Assembly (NCBI GenBank): GCA_020846145.1
Contig: JADLEL010000014.1
Span: 1-40,378, forward strand
Reading direction: 5' to 3'
Length of the DNA stretch: 40,378 nucleotides
DNA from: Pirellulales bacterium
GTDB taxonomy: Bacteria; Planctomycetota; Planctomycetia; Pirellulales; Thermoguttaceae
Position numbers and translations under genes: made by a program. Below are positions 7,815 to 16,798 of this stretch, one piece after another (positions within the stretch are counted from its first letter, which is position 1; each line of letters opens with the position of its first letter). The notes beneath the pieces were generated by a model. The model saw only the letters and a program-made list of their open reading frames with translations. It did no database searches and had not been told where the DNA came from.

Positions 7815-9500
7815 ATGCTCCTTGATGGATATTCACTTTTCATGCCCGTAGCCGATCACCACTCTTCCGAACGCTCCGATAGCGAGCCGACCCTGATTTC
7901 CCTGCCGCGGAGTCAATCGTCGAGCGATGGGACCGGCAGTGCGCCCGCCGGTTTTACTCCCAATCCGGCCATCGCTTTGGTCGAAGGGAGCGGGCCGCAA
8001 CTAACCCGGGAAATCTACGAACTCCTGCGGCGGCGTTTGCGTTTGGCGGCCGTGGTTCTGTTCGCCGGCTTCGCGGTGTTTTTCGCGCGGCAGGTTTTCA
8101 TTACCGATTACCGCTCGCCGGCGGAAGTTTTTTTCCTAGCGTTAAATGCGGTAACGACGGGCATCCTCGGTTCATTCGTGGCGCTGTTCTTTTCACAAAG
8201 CGATCGCCATGTCGCGCTCTGGAAACTCCGCACGGCCGAATTTTTCATTTTCGGCGCGCCCGCCGTTTATTTCCTCGTCATCACTTGCTCGCACACTTAT
8301 GAATCTTGTTCGCGGAAGAGTTTCGACCTGCTCGAAGGTCCGTGGCTGCTGCTGGTTTTCACCTACGCGTTGTTTATTCCCAACAGCATGCGCCGGGCAG
8401 CCGCAATCATCGGGGCGATGTCGCTCGCCCCCGTAGTTTTACTCTTGGTCATGAAGGCGTCCATCCCCTGCGTGCAAAACGCGCTCGATTGGAATGCGCT
8501 TATCGGCTTCATCCTGATGATGGCCGTGGCCGGCGGCGGCAGTGCGTTCGGGGTGAAAACCATCGGCGGATTGCGCCGCGAAGCCTTCGAGGCCCGGCAA
8601 TTGGGGCAATATCGGCTCACGCGGCGGATCGGCGCGGGCGGAATGGGCGAAGTCTATCTGGCCGAGCATCAAATGCTCAAGCGGCCCTGCGTGGTGAAGC
8701 TCATTCGGCCCGACAAGAATAAAAATCCCAAAGTTCTCGCCCGCTTCCAACGCGAAGTCCGCGCCACGGCGAAACTCTCGCATTGGAACACTGTCGAAAT
8801 TTTCGATTACGGCTGCGCCGACGACGGGACTTTCTATTACGTGATGGAATTCCTGCCCGGCATGAACTTGGGCGAATTGGTCCAACGATTCGGCCCGCTG
8901 CCGCCGGATCGCGTCGTCTATTTGCTGCGGCAGGCCTGCGACGCCCTGAACGAAGCTCATGCCGCCGGGCTGGTGCATCGCGACCTCAAGCCCGGCAATA
9001 TCTTCGCCGCCCAGCGCGGCGGAATCCACGACGTGGTGAAGCTCCTCGATTTCGGCCTGGTCAAGCCGATCCTCGACGATCAGCCGCTGGAATTGACCGT
9101 CGAAGGTTCAATTACCGGTTCGCCGCTCTACATGTCGCCCGAACAGGCCACCGGCGATACGAATCCCGATCCCCGCAGCGATATCTATTCGCTCGGCGCG
9201 GTGGGCTATTTCCTTCTCGCCGGCCGCCCGCCGTTCTTGGCCGAGAAACCGCTCAAGGTGCTCTTGGCGCACGTGAACGAGACGATCGTTCCGCCGTCGG
9301 CGCATCGGGCCGAGATCCCCGCCGACCTCGATCAAGTCATCCTCCGCTGCCTGGCGAAATCGCCCGCCGACCGTTTCCCCGACGCTTTAAGCCTCGCGGA
9401 AGCCCTCGACGCCTGTCATTGCGCCGACGGCTGGTCGCGCGAGCAAGCCGCCCGATGGTGGCGACACCAAGATCCGGTCGAAGAAGCCGTCGGGACCTGA
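7815..9500 (+). CDS. membrane-linked Ser/Thr protein kinase
   Basis: Hanks-type kinase that should phosphorylate Ser/Thr in partner proteins. The layout is reversed from the common bacterial form. Residues about 75-250 form a membrane region with five or six hydrophobic segments, and the kinase domain follows at about 265-535. Kinase landmarks are all present: GAGGMGEV at 273-280, Lys295 in VVKLI, HRDLKPGN at 388-395, DFG at 412-414 and SPLYMSPEQ. It appears active. The first 70 residues are Ser/Pro-rich and possibly cytosolic. The start could be ATG 7815 (AGGAG lies too close) or ATG 7842. No PASTA or other sensor domain is visible. It is monocistronic, upstream of leuC. Confidence 0.9.
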   Translation: MLLDGYSLFMPVADHHSSERSDSEPTLISLPRSQSSSDGTGSAPAGFTPNPAIALVEGSGPQLTREIYELLRRRLRLAAVVLFAGFAVFFARQVFITDYRSPAEVFFLALNAVTTGILGSFVALFFSQSDRHVALWKLRTAEFFIFGAPAVYFLVITCSHTYESCSRKSFDLLEGPWLLLVFTYALFIPNSMRRAAAIIGAMSLAPVVLLLVMKASIPCVQNALDWNALIGFILMMAVAGGGSAFGVKTIGGLRREAFEARQLGQYRLTRRIGAGGMGEVYLAEHQMLKRPCVVKLIRPDKNKNPKVLARFQREVRATAKLSHWNTVEIFDYGCADDGTFYYVMEFLPGMNLGELVQRFGPLPPDRVVYLLRQACDALNEAHAAGLVHRDLKPGNIFAAQRGGIHDVVKLLDFGLVKPILDDQPLELTVEGSITGSPLYMSPEQATGDTNPDPRSDIYSLGAVGYFLLAGRPPFLAEKPLKVLLAHVNETIVPPSAHRAEIPADLDQVILRCLAKSPADRFPDALSLAEALDACHCADGWSREQAARWWRHQDPVEEAVGT

Positions 9501-9663
9501 TCCCCCACTTTGATTGACGGGGATTGATTCGGATTCCCATCTATTCAATCGAATCCCTTAACGCTAAAATGTGTCTTTACTTGATAATTGTGGTAAACAT
9601 GTCGTTTTCGATCAATAAACCAAGACCTAAGACCGAAAAATCAAGACCTCTCTCCTAAAATCC

Positions 9664-11082
9664 ATGGCATCCGATACCAATACTCCCCGGACGATGTTCG
9701 AAAAAATCTGGGCCGACCACGTGGTCCACGCCGAAGCGGGGAAGCAGACGATCCTCTATATCGATCTTCAACTCGTCCACGAAGTTACCAGTCCGCAGGC
9801 GTTCGAGGGCCTCCGCCTGTCGGGCCGAAAAGTCCGCCGGCCCGAGCGGACCGTGGCCACCGCCGATCATAACGTCCCCACCACCGACCGCTCCCTGCCG
9901 ATCCTCGATCCGATCGCCGAGCAGCAGATCGACACCCTCCGCGAAAACTGCCGGGAATTCGGCATCAAGCTTTTCGATCTCAACGACGTGCGCCAAGGCA
10001 TCGTGCACGTGATCGGGCCGGAACTGGGATTGACCCAGCCCGGCACGACCATCGTCTGCGGCGACAGCCACACTGCCACGCACGGCGCGTTCGGGGCACT
10101 GGCGTTCGGCATCGGCACCAGCGAAGTCGAGCACGTGCTGGCCACGCAAACGCTGTTGCAACACAAGCCGAAAACCTTCGAAATCCGCGTCGAAGGGCGA
10201 ATGCCCTTCGGCGTGACCGCGAAAGACGTCATCCTCTACCTTATCGGCCGGATCTCCACCAGCGGCGGCACCGGCTATTGCATCGAATACACCGGCGAGG
10301 CGATCCGCGCGCTCGGCATGGAGGAGCGCATGACCGTTTGCAACATGACGATCGAGGCCGGCGCGCGGGCGGGACTCATCGCGCCCGACGAAAAGACCTA
10401 CGCGTATCTCGAAGGCCGCCCTTACGCGCCGCGGGATTTCGCCGCTGCCGTCGAGCGTTGGAAACGCTTGCCCAGCGATCCCGGCGCGAAGTTCGACCGG
10501 TCGGAAATCTTTCGAGCCGCCGACATCGAGCCGCAAGTTACCTGGGGCACGAATCCCGGCCAGGTGTCGCCGGTCGGCGGCAAGGTGCCGCATCCGACCG
10601 ATTTTACCGACCTCACCGAACAAAAAGCCGTCGCCCAGGCGCTGCACTACATGGACCTCAAGCCCGGCACGCCCATCAAAGAGATCGAGATCGACCGCGC
10701 GTTCATCGGCTCTTGCACCAACGGGCGGATCGAAGACCTGCGCGCCGCGGCGGCCGTCGTCCGCGGACATAAAATCGCCCCCGCCGTCAGCGCAATGGTC
10801 GTGCCCGGCAGCGGTTTGGTCAAGAAGCAGGCCGAGGCCGAGGGGCTGCATAAGATTTTTACCGAGGCGGGCTTCGACTGGCGCGAGGCCGGCTGCAGCA
10901 TGTGCCTGGCGATGAATCCCGACAAGCTCGAACCGGGCGAGCGCTGCGCCGCCACGAGCAACCGCAACTTCGAAGGCCGCCAAGGCAAGGGCGGCCGCAC
11001 GCACCTCGTTTCCCCCGCCATGGCCGCCGCCGCCGCCATCGTGGGGCGATTCGTCGATATCCGCGACTGGGAGTACAAGTAA
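9664..11082 (+). CDS. leuC: 3-isopropylmalate dehydratase, large subunit
   Basis: Isomerises 2-isopropylmalate to 3-isopropylmalate in leucine synthesis as a heterodimer with LeuD. At 472 residues it has normal length for the bacterial enzyme. The aconitase-type 4Fe-4S ligands are visible: Cys351 (GSCTNGR), Cys411 and Cys414 ([11 protein letters not shown]). The substrate region [13 protein letters not shown] lies near 120-135, and NRNFEGRQG is present near the end. The ATG at 9664 gives the standard N-terminus; there is no strong Shine-Dalgarno. leuD follows after a gap filled with inverted heptamer arrays, so the pair probably makes one transcript. Confidence 0.96.
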   Translation: MASDTNTPRTMFEKIWADHVVHAEAGKQTILYIDLQLVHEVTSPQAFEGLRLSGRKVRRPERTVATADHNVPTTDRSLPILDPIAEQQIDTLRENCREFGIKLFDLNDVRQGIVHVIGPELGLTQPGTTIVCGDSHTATHGAFGALAFGIGTSEVEHVLATQTLLQHKPKTFEIRVEGRMPFGVTAKDVILYLIGRISTSGGTGYCIEYTGEAIRALGMEERMTVCNMTIEAGARAGLIAPDEKTYAYLEGRPYAPRDFAAAVERWKRLPSDPGAKFDRSEIFRAADIEPQVTWGTNPGQVSPVGGKVPHPTDFTDLTEQKAVAQALHYMDLKPGTPIKEIEIDRAFIGSCTNGRIEDLRAAAAVVRGHKIAPAVSAMVVPGSGLVKKQAEAEGLHKIFTEAGFDWREAGCSMCLAMNPDKLEPGERCAATSNRNFEGRQGKGGRTHLVSPAMAAAAAIVGRFVDIRDWEYK

Positions 11083-11086
11083 CAGA

Positions 11087-11189
<103 letters not shown>

Positions 11190-11783
11190 ATGCGTCCCTT
11201 CACCACCCACACCGGCCTGGTCCTGCCGATGGACCGCTCGAACGTCGATACCGACCAGATCATCCCCAAGCAATTTTTGAAGCGGATCGAGCGGACCGGA
11301 TTCGGCAAGTTCCTGTTTTTCGATTGGCGCTACCTCGACGACGGGCGCGACAATCCGGCGTTCGAGCTGAATAAACCCGAATTTCGCGGCGCGAGCGTAC
11401 TGCTGGCCCGGCGTAATTTTGGCAGCGGATCGAGCCGCGAGCACGCCCCCTGGGCCTTGGAGGATTACGGCTTCCGCGCGATCGTGGCCCCCAGTTTCGC
11501 CGACATCTTCTACAACAACTGCTTCAAGAACGGCCTGCTGCCCATCCCACTCGACGAAGCGGCGGTGGAAGAGCTTTTCCAGCGCGCCGCCCGGCATCCG
11601 GCCTATAAGCTCGCCGTCGATCTGGAAAAACGCGAAATCCGCGACGAATACAATCTGCGATTCCCCTTCGAGGTGGACGATTTCCGCCGCCACTGCCTCT
11701 TGAATGGCCTCGACGACATCGGCATGACGCTCGCCCACGAAGGGAAGATCACGGCCTACGAACTGGCGCACGGAATCACCTAA
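11190..11783 (+). CDS. leuD: 3-isopropylmalate dehydratase, small subunit
   Basis: Small (swivel-domain) subunit partnering LeuC in leucine synthesis. The 197-residue length is typical. Signature stretches are present: [18 protein letters not shown] near 14-31 and [21 protein letters not shown] near 74-94, the loop that binds substrate phosphate/carboxylate. The start ATG follows the heptamer array with no spacer and no ribosome site. It is followed 15 bp later by the mntA-like gene, which has its own AGGAG, so the toxin-antitoxin pair may be read from the same transcript. Confidence 0.95.
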   Translation: MRPFTTHTGLVLPMDRSNVDTDQIIPKQFLKRIERTGFGKFLFFDWRYLDDGRDNPAFELNKPEFRGASVLLARRNFGSGSSREHAPWALEDYGFRAIVAPSFADIFYNNCFKNGLLPIPLDEAAVEELFQRAARHPAYKLAVDLEKREIRDEYNLRFPFEVDDFRRHCLLNGLDDIGMTLAHEGKITAYELAHGIT

Positions 11784-11798
11784 AAGGAGCAATATTTT

Positions 11799-12113
11799 AT
11801 GCCCCCGGCAATCTTAGTCTCCGAAAAACAACTTGCGGATTATTGCACCAAGTGGAAAATCCGCGAATTGTCGGTATTTGGTTCGGTTCTTCGCGACGAC
11901 TTCACTTCCGCGAGCGATGTGGATATTCTCGTAACCTTCGATAAAAATGCCGGTTGGGGGCTTGGCGAGCACGGGATGATGCAAGAGGAACTTTCCGCTC
12001 TGCTTGGCAGAAATGTGGATTTAGTCAGTCTAAACGGCTTGGAAAAAAGCCGCAATTGGATACGAAAGCAAGAAATTTTGGAACATCGGGAACGAATCTA
12101 TGCAGCTGGATGA
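11799..12113 (+). CDS. mntA: MntA-like minimal nucleotidyltransferase antitoxin
   Basis: A 104-residue nucleotidyltransferase of the MNT fold. The motif GSVLRDDFTSASDVDILV (about 28-45) holds GS and the DxD metal-binding aspartates. In known MntA-HepT systems this protein neutralises HepT by AMPylating it. A good ribosome site (AAGGAGC) precedes the ATG. It overlaps the HepT gene by 14 bp, in the usual antitoxin-first order. AT-richer composition than leuD suggests separate acquisition. Confidence 0.88.
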   Translation: MPPAILVSEKQLADYCTKWKIRELSVFGSVLRDDFTSASDVDILVTFDKNAGWGLGEHGMMQEELSALLGRNVDLVSLNGLEKSRNWIRKQEILEHRERIYAAG

Positions 12114-12447
12114 CGCTACACTCCTGGATATTTCGAACGCCGCCCAGTTGACCCAGGACTTTTCCCGGGGAATGGATCGCGATGCTTTTCTTGCCGATTT
12201 GAAAACCCAATCGGCGGTGATGCATCAATTGCTGATACTTGGCGAAGCGGTGAAACGGCTCTCGGATGCCTTTCGTGCGAGCCATCCCGAGTTGCCCTGG
12301 CAAATGATGACTGGAATGCGAGACATCCTCATTCACCATTACGATGGAGTTGACATCGATGAAGTGTGGAACACGGTGACAAACGATCTTCCAAAACTGA
12401 TTCAAGTTATCGAGCCATTGATCCCCGAAAAAAAAGATCCGCAATAG
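12100..12447 (+). CDS. hepT: HepT-like ribonuclease toxin
   Basis: A 115-residue HEPN-domain protein. The catalytic Rx4HxY motif reads RDILIHHY near residues 82-89, as expected for an active HepT RNase. It overlaps the upstream antitoxin gene by 14 bp, so translation is probably coupled. The 3' end runs into the remnant of an oppositely oriented toxin gene (PIN-like, 12433-12507), and the last codons may derive from that junction. Confidence 0.88.
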   Translation: MQLDDATLLDISNAAQLTQDFSRGMDRDAFLADLKTQSAVMHQLLILGEAVKRLSDAFRASHPELPWQMMTGMRDILIHHYDGVDIDEVWNTVTNDLPKLIQVIEPLIPEKKDPQ

Positions 12448-12507
12448 ATCGATCTTCCCGATTTTGATGAGATAATGCAGCGGCCCCGCGTCCGAAACGA
12501 CGATCAC
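12433..12507 (-). pseudogene. truncated PIN-domain toxin remnant next to UPF0175
   Basis: The minus strand reads from GTG 12507 as VIVVSDAGPLHYLIKIGKID followed by LLRIFF, which matches the N-terminus of the DUF3368/PIN toxins that normally follow UPF0175 antitoxins. The GTG overlaps the UPF0175 stop as GTGA, the usual coupled arrangement. After about 25 codons the similarity stops and the frame runs antisense through hepT. The rest of the toxin is therefore missing. The end coordinate is approximate. Confidence 0.6.
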
Positions 12508-12764
12508 TTGAGTATCCTTTCCACGCATTTTCGGTCGCGGTTGATCTCTTCTCCCGTAAGCGGCAAATCGACGCTACGCGAGTGGAAAAAAGCTTCAGTT
12601 TCCAAGAGGCTCTTTCCCATAATCTCGCTGCACTGTCCCAAACTCAATTTTCCCTGCCGATAGCTTTCGATAATCAACGCCTCTCTTGCCGCTTTATTGA
12701 GGTCGCCCCATTCGGCCTGCAAAAGCTTTTCGGTTTCGGGAGTAATATCGATAACTACTGACAT
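12504..12764 (-). CDS. UPF0175 family antitoxin
   Basis: An 86-residue protein with the UPF0175 pattern: short beta start (MSVVIDITPE), then LNKAAREALIIESYRQGKLSLGQCSEIMGKS, a helix-turn-helix-like region. Members are commonly antitoxins paired with PIN toxins of the DUF3368 type. The ATG at 12764 is chosen because GAGGAG lies 9 nt upstream; an earlier in-frame ATG at 12791 would add 9 weak residues. Its toxin partner is present only as a fragment, so this is now an orphan antitoxin. Confidence 0.82.
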   Translation of the reverse strand: MSVVIDITPETEKLLQAEWGDLNKAAREALIIESYRQGKLSLGQCSEIMGKSLLETEAFFHSRSVDLPLTGEEINRDRKCVERILK

Positions 12765-13049
12765 AATTGCATACTCCTCATCGTTGCACACATTTTACAA
12801 AACATGAATGTTGTCCAATTCGATGCTATTTTCCACTTACTTAATCATATTCTATCTTAACATGGCATCAATGGCAGATTTTGGCATTTTTTCGATCAAA
12901 TCAGTATTCCAAATCCCAAGGCATTGCGATCGGTCTGGCCAATTCGTGCAAAAGTAGCTAAACTAGGGGAAAAATGCAATCGGATAGGTGGTTACCCACT
13001 TCGGTAGCAATCCTATTCGCTGCGAAGTTAAACGCCCGGACCGAATTCC

Positions 13050-13637
13050 ATGATTCTCTTAATCGACAATTACGACTCCTTCACCTACAACCTCGTGCAG
13101 CGGTTGGGCGAGATCGATCCTTCGCTCGATTTGGAGGTGCATCGGAACGATAAAATCGCGGTCGAGGAAATCGAGGCCAAAAAACCCTCGCATTTGATCA
13201 TTTCGCCCGGCCCTTGCACGCCGGACGAGGCGGGCATCTCGCTGGCTTGCGTGAAGCGGTTTTCGGGGAAAATTCCCCTCCTGGGCGTGTGCCTGGGGCA
13301 TCAATCCATCGGCCAGGCGTTCGGCGGAAAAATCGTCCGCTGCGGCCGCCTGATGCACGGCAAGACCGACGACATCCACCACGACGGCCAGGGCCTTTTC
13401 GCCGGCCTGCCCAATCCGTTCGTCGCCACGCGCTACCATAGCCTCGTGATCCAACCCGATGCGCTCTCCGACGAATTCCTCGTGAGCGCGTGGAGCGATG
13501 CCCCCGGCGGCGAGCGCGAAATCATGGGCATCCGCCATAAAAAATACCCGCTCTTCGGCGTCCAGTTCCATCCCGAAAGCTTTTTGACCGATTGCGGAAC
13601 GAAAATTTTGGAGTCGTTCTTGCAAGTGAGGAGGTAA
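13050..13637 (+). CDS. trpG: anthranilate/aminodeoxychorismate synthase glutaminase subunit
   Basis: Class I glutamine amidotransferase that supplies ammonia from glutamine to TrpE or PabB. The 195-residue length is typical. It shows the opening MILLIDNYDSFTYNLVQ, the oxyanion region SPGPCTPDEAG, nucleophile Cys81 in GVCLGHQSIGQAFGG, and the catalytic His-Glu in QFHPES near 171-174. Whether it serves tryptophan, folate or both cannot be decided, since no synthase partner is in the window. It is followed by a symmetrical hairpin. Confidence 0.93.
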   Translation: MILLIDNYDSFTYNLVQRLGEIDPSLDLEVHRNDKIAVEEIEAKKPSHLIISPGPCTPDEAGISLACVKRFSGKIPLLGVCLGHQSIGQAFGGKIVRCGRLMHGKTDDIHHDGQGLFAGLPNPFVATRYHSLVIQPDALSDEFLVSAWSDAPGGEREIMGIRHKKYPLFGVQFHPESFLTDCGTKILESFLQVRR

Positions 13638-13641
13638 AAAA

Positions 13642-13703
13642 GTAGGTTATGCTTTAGCATAACACTTTGGTCGATCGTATCGTTATGCTAAAGCATAACC
13701 TAC
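13642..13703. repeat. perfect 22-bp inverted repeat after trpG
   Basis: Arms 13642-13663 and 13682-13703 are perfectly complementary with an 18-nt centre. Each arm is itself nearly palindromic (TTATGCTTTAGCATAA). The outer flanks GAGGTA and TACCTC add partial pairing. It may act as a terminator and looks like a dispersed repeat. Confidence 0.7.
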
Positions 13704-13729
13704 CTCACTAAACGAGTGGAACGTAACGG

Positions 13730-15481
13730 ATGACCTTCCCAAGATGCTTCAAATCGCCGACTTTCCTTTACGCCGCCGGGGGCGCGGTTCTGCTCTGGGC
13801 CGCGCTGCCGCCGATGGACCTCTGGCCGCTGGCGTGGATCGCGCCGGTCCCGTGGGTCGTGCTCATCCGGCGGAAAGAACTCGCGGGGCCGAAGGCGTAT
13901 CTCGCGCTATGGATGATCGGATTCAGTTTTTGGCTGGCCGCCCTGCATTGGCTCCGCCTGCCGCATCCCGCGACGAGCATCGGCTGGATCGCGCTGGCGG
14001 CCTACTTCGCGTTCTACGTGCCCGCATTCATCGCCCTCTCCCGCAGCGCCGTGCACCGGCTCCGCCTGCCAGTGATCCTCGCCGCGCCCGTGGTCTGGAC
14101 CGGCCTGGAACTCGCCCGGGCGCATTTGCTGACCGGCATGTCGATGGGCGACATCGCGCATACGCAATATCGTTGGATCGCGCTGATTCAAATCGCCGAC
14201 TTGGCCGGCGAACACGGCGTAACCTTCGCGATCGTCTTCGTCGCCGCCTGCCTGGCAAGGATGCTCCCCTGCGAAAACTCGCCTCTCTCCCCTCCCTCCT
14301 CCTCTCTCCCCTCTCCTCTCTCCCCGCTCCCCTTTTCCATCTGGCCGCTCGCTCCGGCGATAATGCTGCTCGCAGTCGTGCTAAGCTACGGCTATTGGCG
14401 CATCGCGAATACCGCCTCGTCGCCCGGCCCGCGAATCGCGCTTATCCAAGGCTCGATCGACGCGGTCTTCGGCAGCGAGGATCGGAAAGTTCGCGACAAG
14501 TTCTACGCGCAGTATTTCGCGCTCTCGCAAGATGCCGTGAAGAAGGCGGCGAAAAACGGCGAAAAACTCGACCTGATCGTCTGGCCGGAAATCTTTTTCA
14601 AGGAGCGGCTAATCGCCCTCGACGCCGACGCCGGCGACAACTATCCGGAGGTCATTCAGGGCAAAATATCCGGCGAAAAGGCCCGCGAGAACATCCGCCT
14701 CTGGGCCGCGCACAACATGCTGGCGTTCGCCGAGACGACGAACAAATTGGGGACGCCGATTCTTGTCGGACTGGATACCGAAAACTATACGGCCTCCGGC
14801 GTGCAGTATTTCAACTCGGCCGCCTACGTCTCGAAAGCCGGCGAACTGCTGGGCCGCTACGACAAAATCCATCTGGTGATGTTCGGCGAATACATCCCCT
14901 TCGCCGACCTCTTCCCGTGGATCTACGAGAAAGGCCTGACTCCGTTGAGCGGCGGCATGACGCCCGGCAAGGAGCCGGTGGCGTTCGATTTGAAATATCG
15001 TCTTCGCCGATCCGCTCTCGATGAACGGACCGTTCGCATCGCGGCGAACATCTGTTACGAAAGCGTGCTCTCCCACGTGATCCGCAAGCAAGTCAATGTG
15101 CTCCGAGAAAAAAACCAAGAGCCGGACATGCTCATCAATCTGAGCAATGACGGCTGGTTCCGCGGCTCCAGCGAACTCGACATGCACTTCGTATGCGGCG
15201 CGTTTCGCGCGGTCGAGTGCCGCAAACCGTTCCTCATCGCGGCGAATACCGGCTTTTCGGCCTCGATCGACGCCAACGGCCGCGTCTTGCAAAAAGGTCC
15301 GCGCCATGAAACGGAGACGCTCTTAGCCAAGGTCGATCTCGATTCCCGCCGCAGTTTCTATCTCCAATACGGCGATTGGCCCGCGGGCTTATGCTTCGCC
15401 GGTTGCATCTTTTTCGCCATTGCCGGCATCTGGCAGCGCGATCGCCGTCGGATTCGGAATGCGCGTGAAAAAACATCGTAG
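13730..15481 (+). CDS. lnt: apolipoprotein N-acyltransferase
   Basis: Inner-membrane enzyme that adds the third acyl chain to lipoproteins. The 583-residue product has an N-terminal membrane part (about 10-230), a nitrilase-like periplasmic domain (about 235-530) and a final membrane helix near 545-570. The catalytic triad is visible: Glu287 in WPE, Lys379 in RYDKIHL and Cys442 in NICYES. Inside the membrane part, around residues 183-203, lies a Ser/Pro-rich stretch (SPPSSSLPSPLSPLPFS) encoded by a pyrimidine-rich heptamer array at about 14281-14336. That looks like an in-frame repeat insertion between two helices. The ATG at 13730 has no clear ribosome site. Confidence 0.92.
   Translation: MTFPRCFKSPTFLYAAGGAVLLWAALPPMDLWPLAWIAPVPWVVLIRRKELAGPKAYLALWMIGFSFWLAALHWLRLPHPATSIGWIALAAYFAFYVPAFIALSRSAVHRLRLPVILAAPVVWTGLELARAHLLTGMSMGDIAHTQYRWIALIQIADLAGEHGVTFAIVFVAACLARMLPCENSPLSPPSSSLPSPLSPLPFSIWPLAPAIMLLAVVLSYGYWRIANTASSPGPRIALIQGSIDAVFGSEDRKVRDKFYAQYFALSQDAVKKAAKNGEKLDLIVWPEIFFKERLIALDADAGDNYPEVIQGKISGEKARENIRLWAAHNMLAFAETTNKLGTPILVGLDTENYTASGVQYFNSAAYVSKAGELLGRYDKIHLVMFGEYIPFADLFPWIYEKGLTPLSGGMTPGKEPVAFDLKYRLRRSALDERTVRIAANICYESVLSHVIRKQVNVLREKNQEPDMLINLSNDGWFRGSSELDMHFVCGAFRAVECRKPFLIAANTGFSASIDANGRVLQKGPRHETETLLAKVDLDSRRSFYLQYGDWPAGLCFAGCIFFAIAGIWQRDRRRIRNAREKTS
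14275..14336 (+). repeat. pyrimidine-rich heptamer array inside lnt
   Basis: Imperfect 7-bp units of the type CCTCTCC/TCTCCCC run for about 60 bp in frame with lnt and encode a Ser/Pro/Leu-rich loop. The period matches the intergenic heptamer arrays elsewhere in the window. Confidence 0.65.
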
Positions 15482-15735
15482 GACGGATTTCCAATTTGTC
15501 GCGGGAAGTTGATAATATCTATTCGATTACATGCTCCGGTATCGACGGAGTGCTAATCGATTCATATTTTCTACCAACGCGAAATGACCTCCTCTCGAAC
15601 CCCCTCCGCAGTAGGGTATCTTCCAAGGGCAATCCATCCAACCCGAACAATTTACCATTTTCCCGCGTCTTCCCCCTGCAATGGTGGCATTTGTCCAATT
15701 CTTCCCCCATCTTTCCCCGGTTACGCCCCTTTCGG

Positions 15736-15765
15736 TTGACATGGGAAATTGAGCGAAGTTATACT
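15736..15765 (+). promoter_or_regulatory. sigma-70-type promoter
   Basis: TTGACA (15736-15741) and TATACT (15760-15765) are separated by 18 bp. This is the best plus-strand promoter in the window. It would drive the coiled-coil protein gene with a leader of about 175 nt. Confidence 0.65.
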
Positions 15766-15780
15766 AAAAAGATAAATCGT

Positions 15781-15798
15781 GCGGGCATTTGCGCCCGC
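15781..15798 (+). promoter_or_regulatory. leader hairpin
   Basis: GCGGGC (15781-15786) pairs with GCCCGC (15793-15798) around a 6-nt loop, just downstream of the predicted transcription start. No T-run follows, so it is more likely a 5'-stabilising hairpin than an attenuator. Confidence 0.4.
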
Positions 15799-15946
15799 TA
15801 GTAGGCTAAGATTGTCAAGGAGTTGTGTTTTATACCGCAAACGGTCCGTCGTGGGATAATCATCTCTTTCGGGGAAATAGTTATCGCACCGCGGTCCGCG
15901 CGGAGTATCAAGGCGTTTGCGGCCGGCATACCAGGAAAGGTTGCGC

Positions 15947-16798
15947 ATGAACCTCATTGGAAAAATTTTCACGGTGCTGATTGTCGTGTTGAGCCTAATT
16001 TTCATGGCCATGGCGCTCATGGTTTATGCCACGCATAAGAACTGGCGCGAGGAAATCACCAAGCAAGGCGGATTGAGAGATCAATTGACCCTGGCCAAGC
16101 AAGAAAATTCCGATCTCACGACCCAGAAAGACAATCTCCAAAAAGATTTGGATAAAATCAAGAGCGATACCCAGAGCAAGCTCGCGGAATTGGAAACCGA
16201 TATTTCGCTGAAGAAAAACGAAATCACGCAAATCCAGCAAGAGCAGGCCAAGTTGAAGCAATCGGAGCGCGACGCCGTGGCCGCCATGTCGGTGACCCAG
16301 GCCGAAGCCAAAAAACTCCGCGAGGAAGTCGAGGGATTGCGCGCGAACGAAGAACAAGCCCAAAAGGACCGCGATCTGCACTTCAAGGATGTTCAGCGCC
16401 TGACCGACGAACTCCACGACCGCGTTAACGAATTGGCCACGCTCAAGGAGCGCAGCCGCACGTTGGCGGCCGATCTGGCCAAGGCGACCGAAACGCTGCG
16501 GCTCTTCAAGCTGAATCCGAAAATCGATTACACGGATATTCAACCGCCCGACGTCCGCGGTGGCGTGCTGGCGGTGCGAAGCGGCGGATTGGTGGAAATT
16601 TCCATCGGCGCCGATTCCGGCCTGCGAAAAGGACACCCCCTCGAAGTCTATCGCGTTACGCCCTCCGGCAGCAGCTACGTCGGCCGCATCGAGGTGGTGG
16701 AAACCACGCCCGACAAAGCCGTGTGCAAGATCGACCCCAAATTTCAACAAAGCGAATTCAAGAATGGCGACCGCGTTACCTCCAAGCTCGACCGATAA
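15947..16798 (+). CDS. membrane-anchored coiled-coil protein
   Basis: A 283-residue protein of unknown function. ATG 15947 is chosen because AGGAAAGG precedes it and it gives the N-terminus MNLIGKIFTVLIVVLSLIFM. One membrane helix (about 5-28) is followed by a long charged coiled coil (about 40-195, Lys/Glu/Gln-rich heptads). A C-terminal beta-rich domain (about 210-283) contains GGVLAVRSGGLVEISIGADS. The topology suggests an envelope protein anchored by its N-terminus with the coil in the periplasm. Its 3' end overlaps a small membrane protein gene by 35 bp in another frame. Similar proteins are known to me from planctomycetes only as hypotheticals. Confidence 0.8.
   Translation: MNLIGKIFTVLIVVLSLIFMAMALMVYATHKNWREEITKQGGLRDQLTLAKQENSDLTTQKDNLQKDLDKIKSDTQSKLAELETDISLKKNEITQIQQEQAKLKQSERDAVAAMSVTQAEAKKLREEVEGLRANEEQAQKDRDLHFKDVQRLTDELHDRVNELATLKERSRTLAADLAKATETLRLFKLNPKIDYTDIQPPDVRGGVLAVRSGGLVEISIGADSGLRKGHPLEVYRVTPSGSSYVGRIEVVETTPDKAVCKIDPKFQQSEFKNGDRVTSKLDR

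Larger units (their letters stand above)
15482..15946. other. 465-bp intergenic region with a promoter
   Basis: No convincing gene. The last 210 bp hold a strong promoter (15736-15765), a leader hairpin (15781-15798) and the ribosome site of the coiled-coil protein gene. Confidence 0.6.

Noticed and set aside
9501..9663. Possible T-box or leucine attenuator before leuC
   Set aside because: No T-box core motif, leader peptide with leucine codons or terminator hairpin was found.
12025..12528. Full-length 167-codon minus-strand gene
   Set aside because: Only the first 25 codons resemble a PIN toxin; the rest is antisense to hepT.
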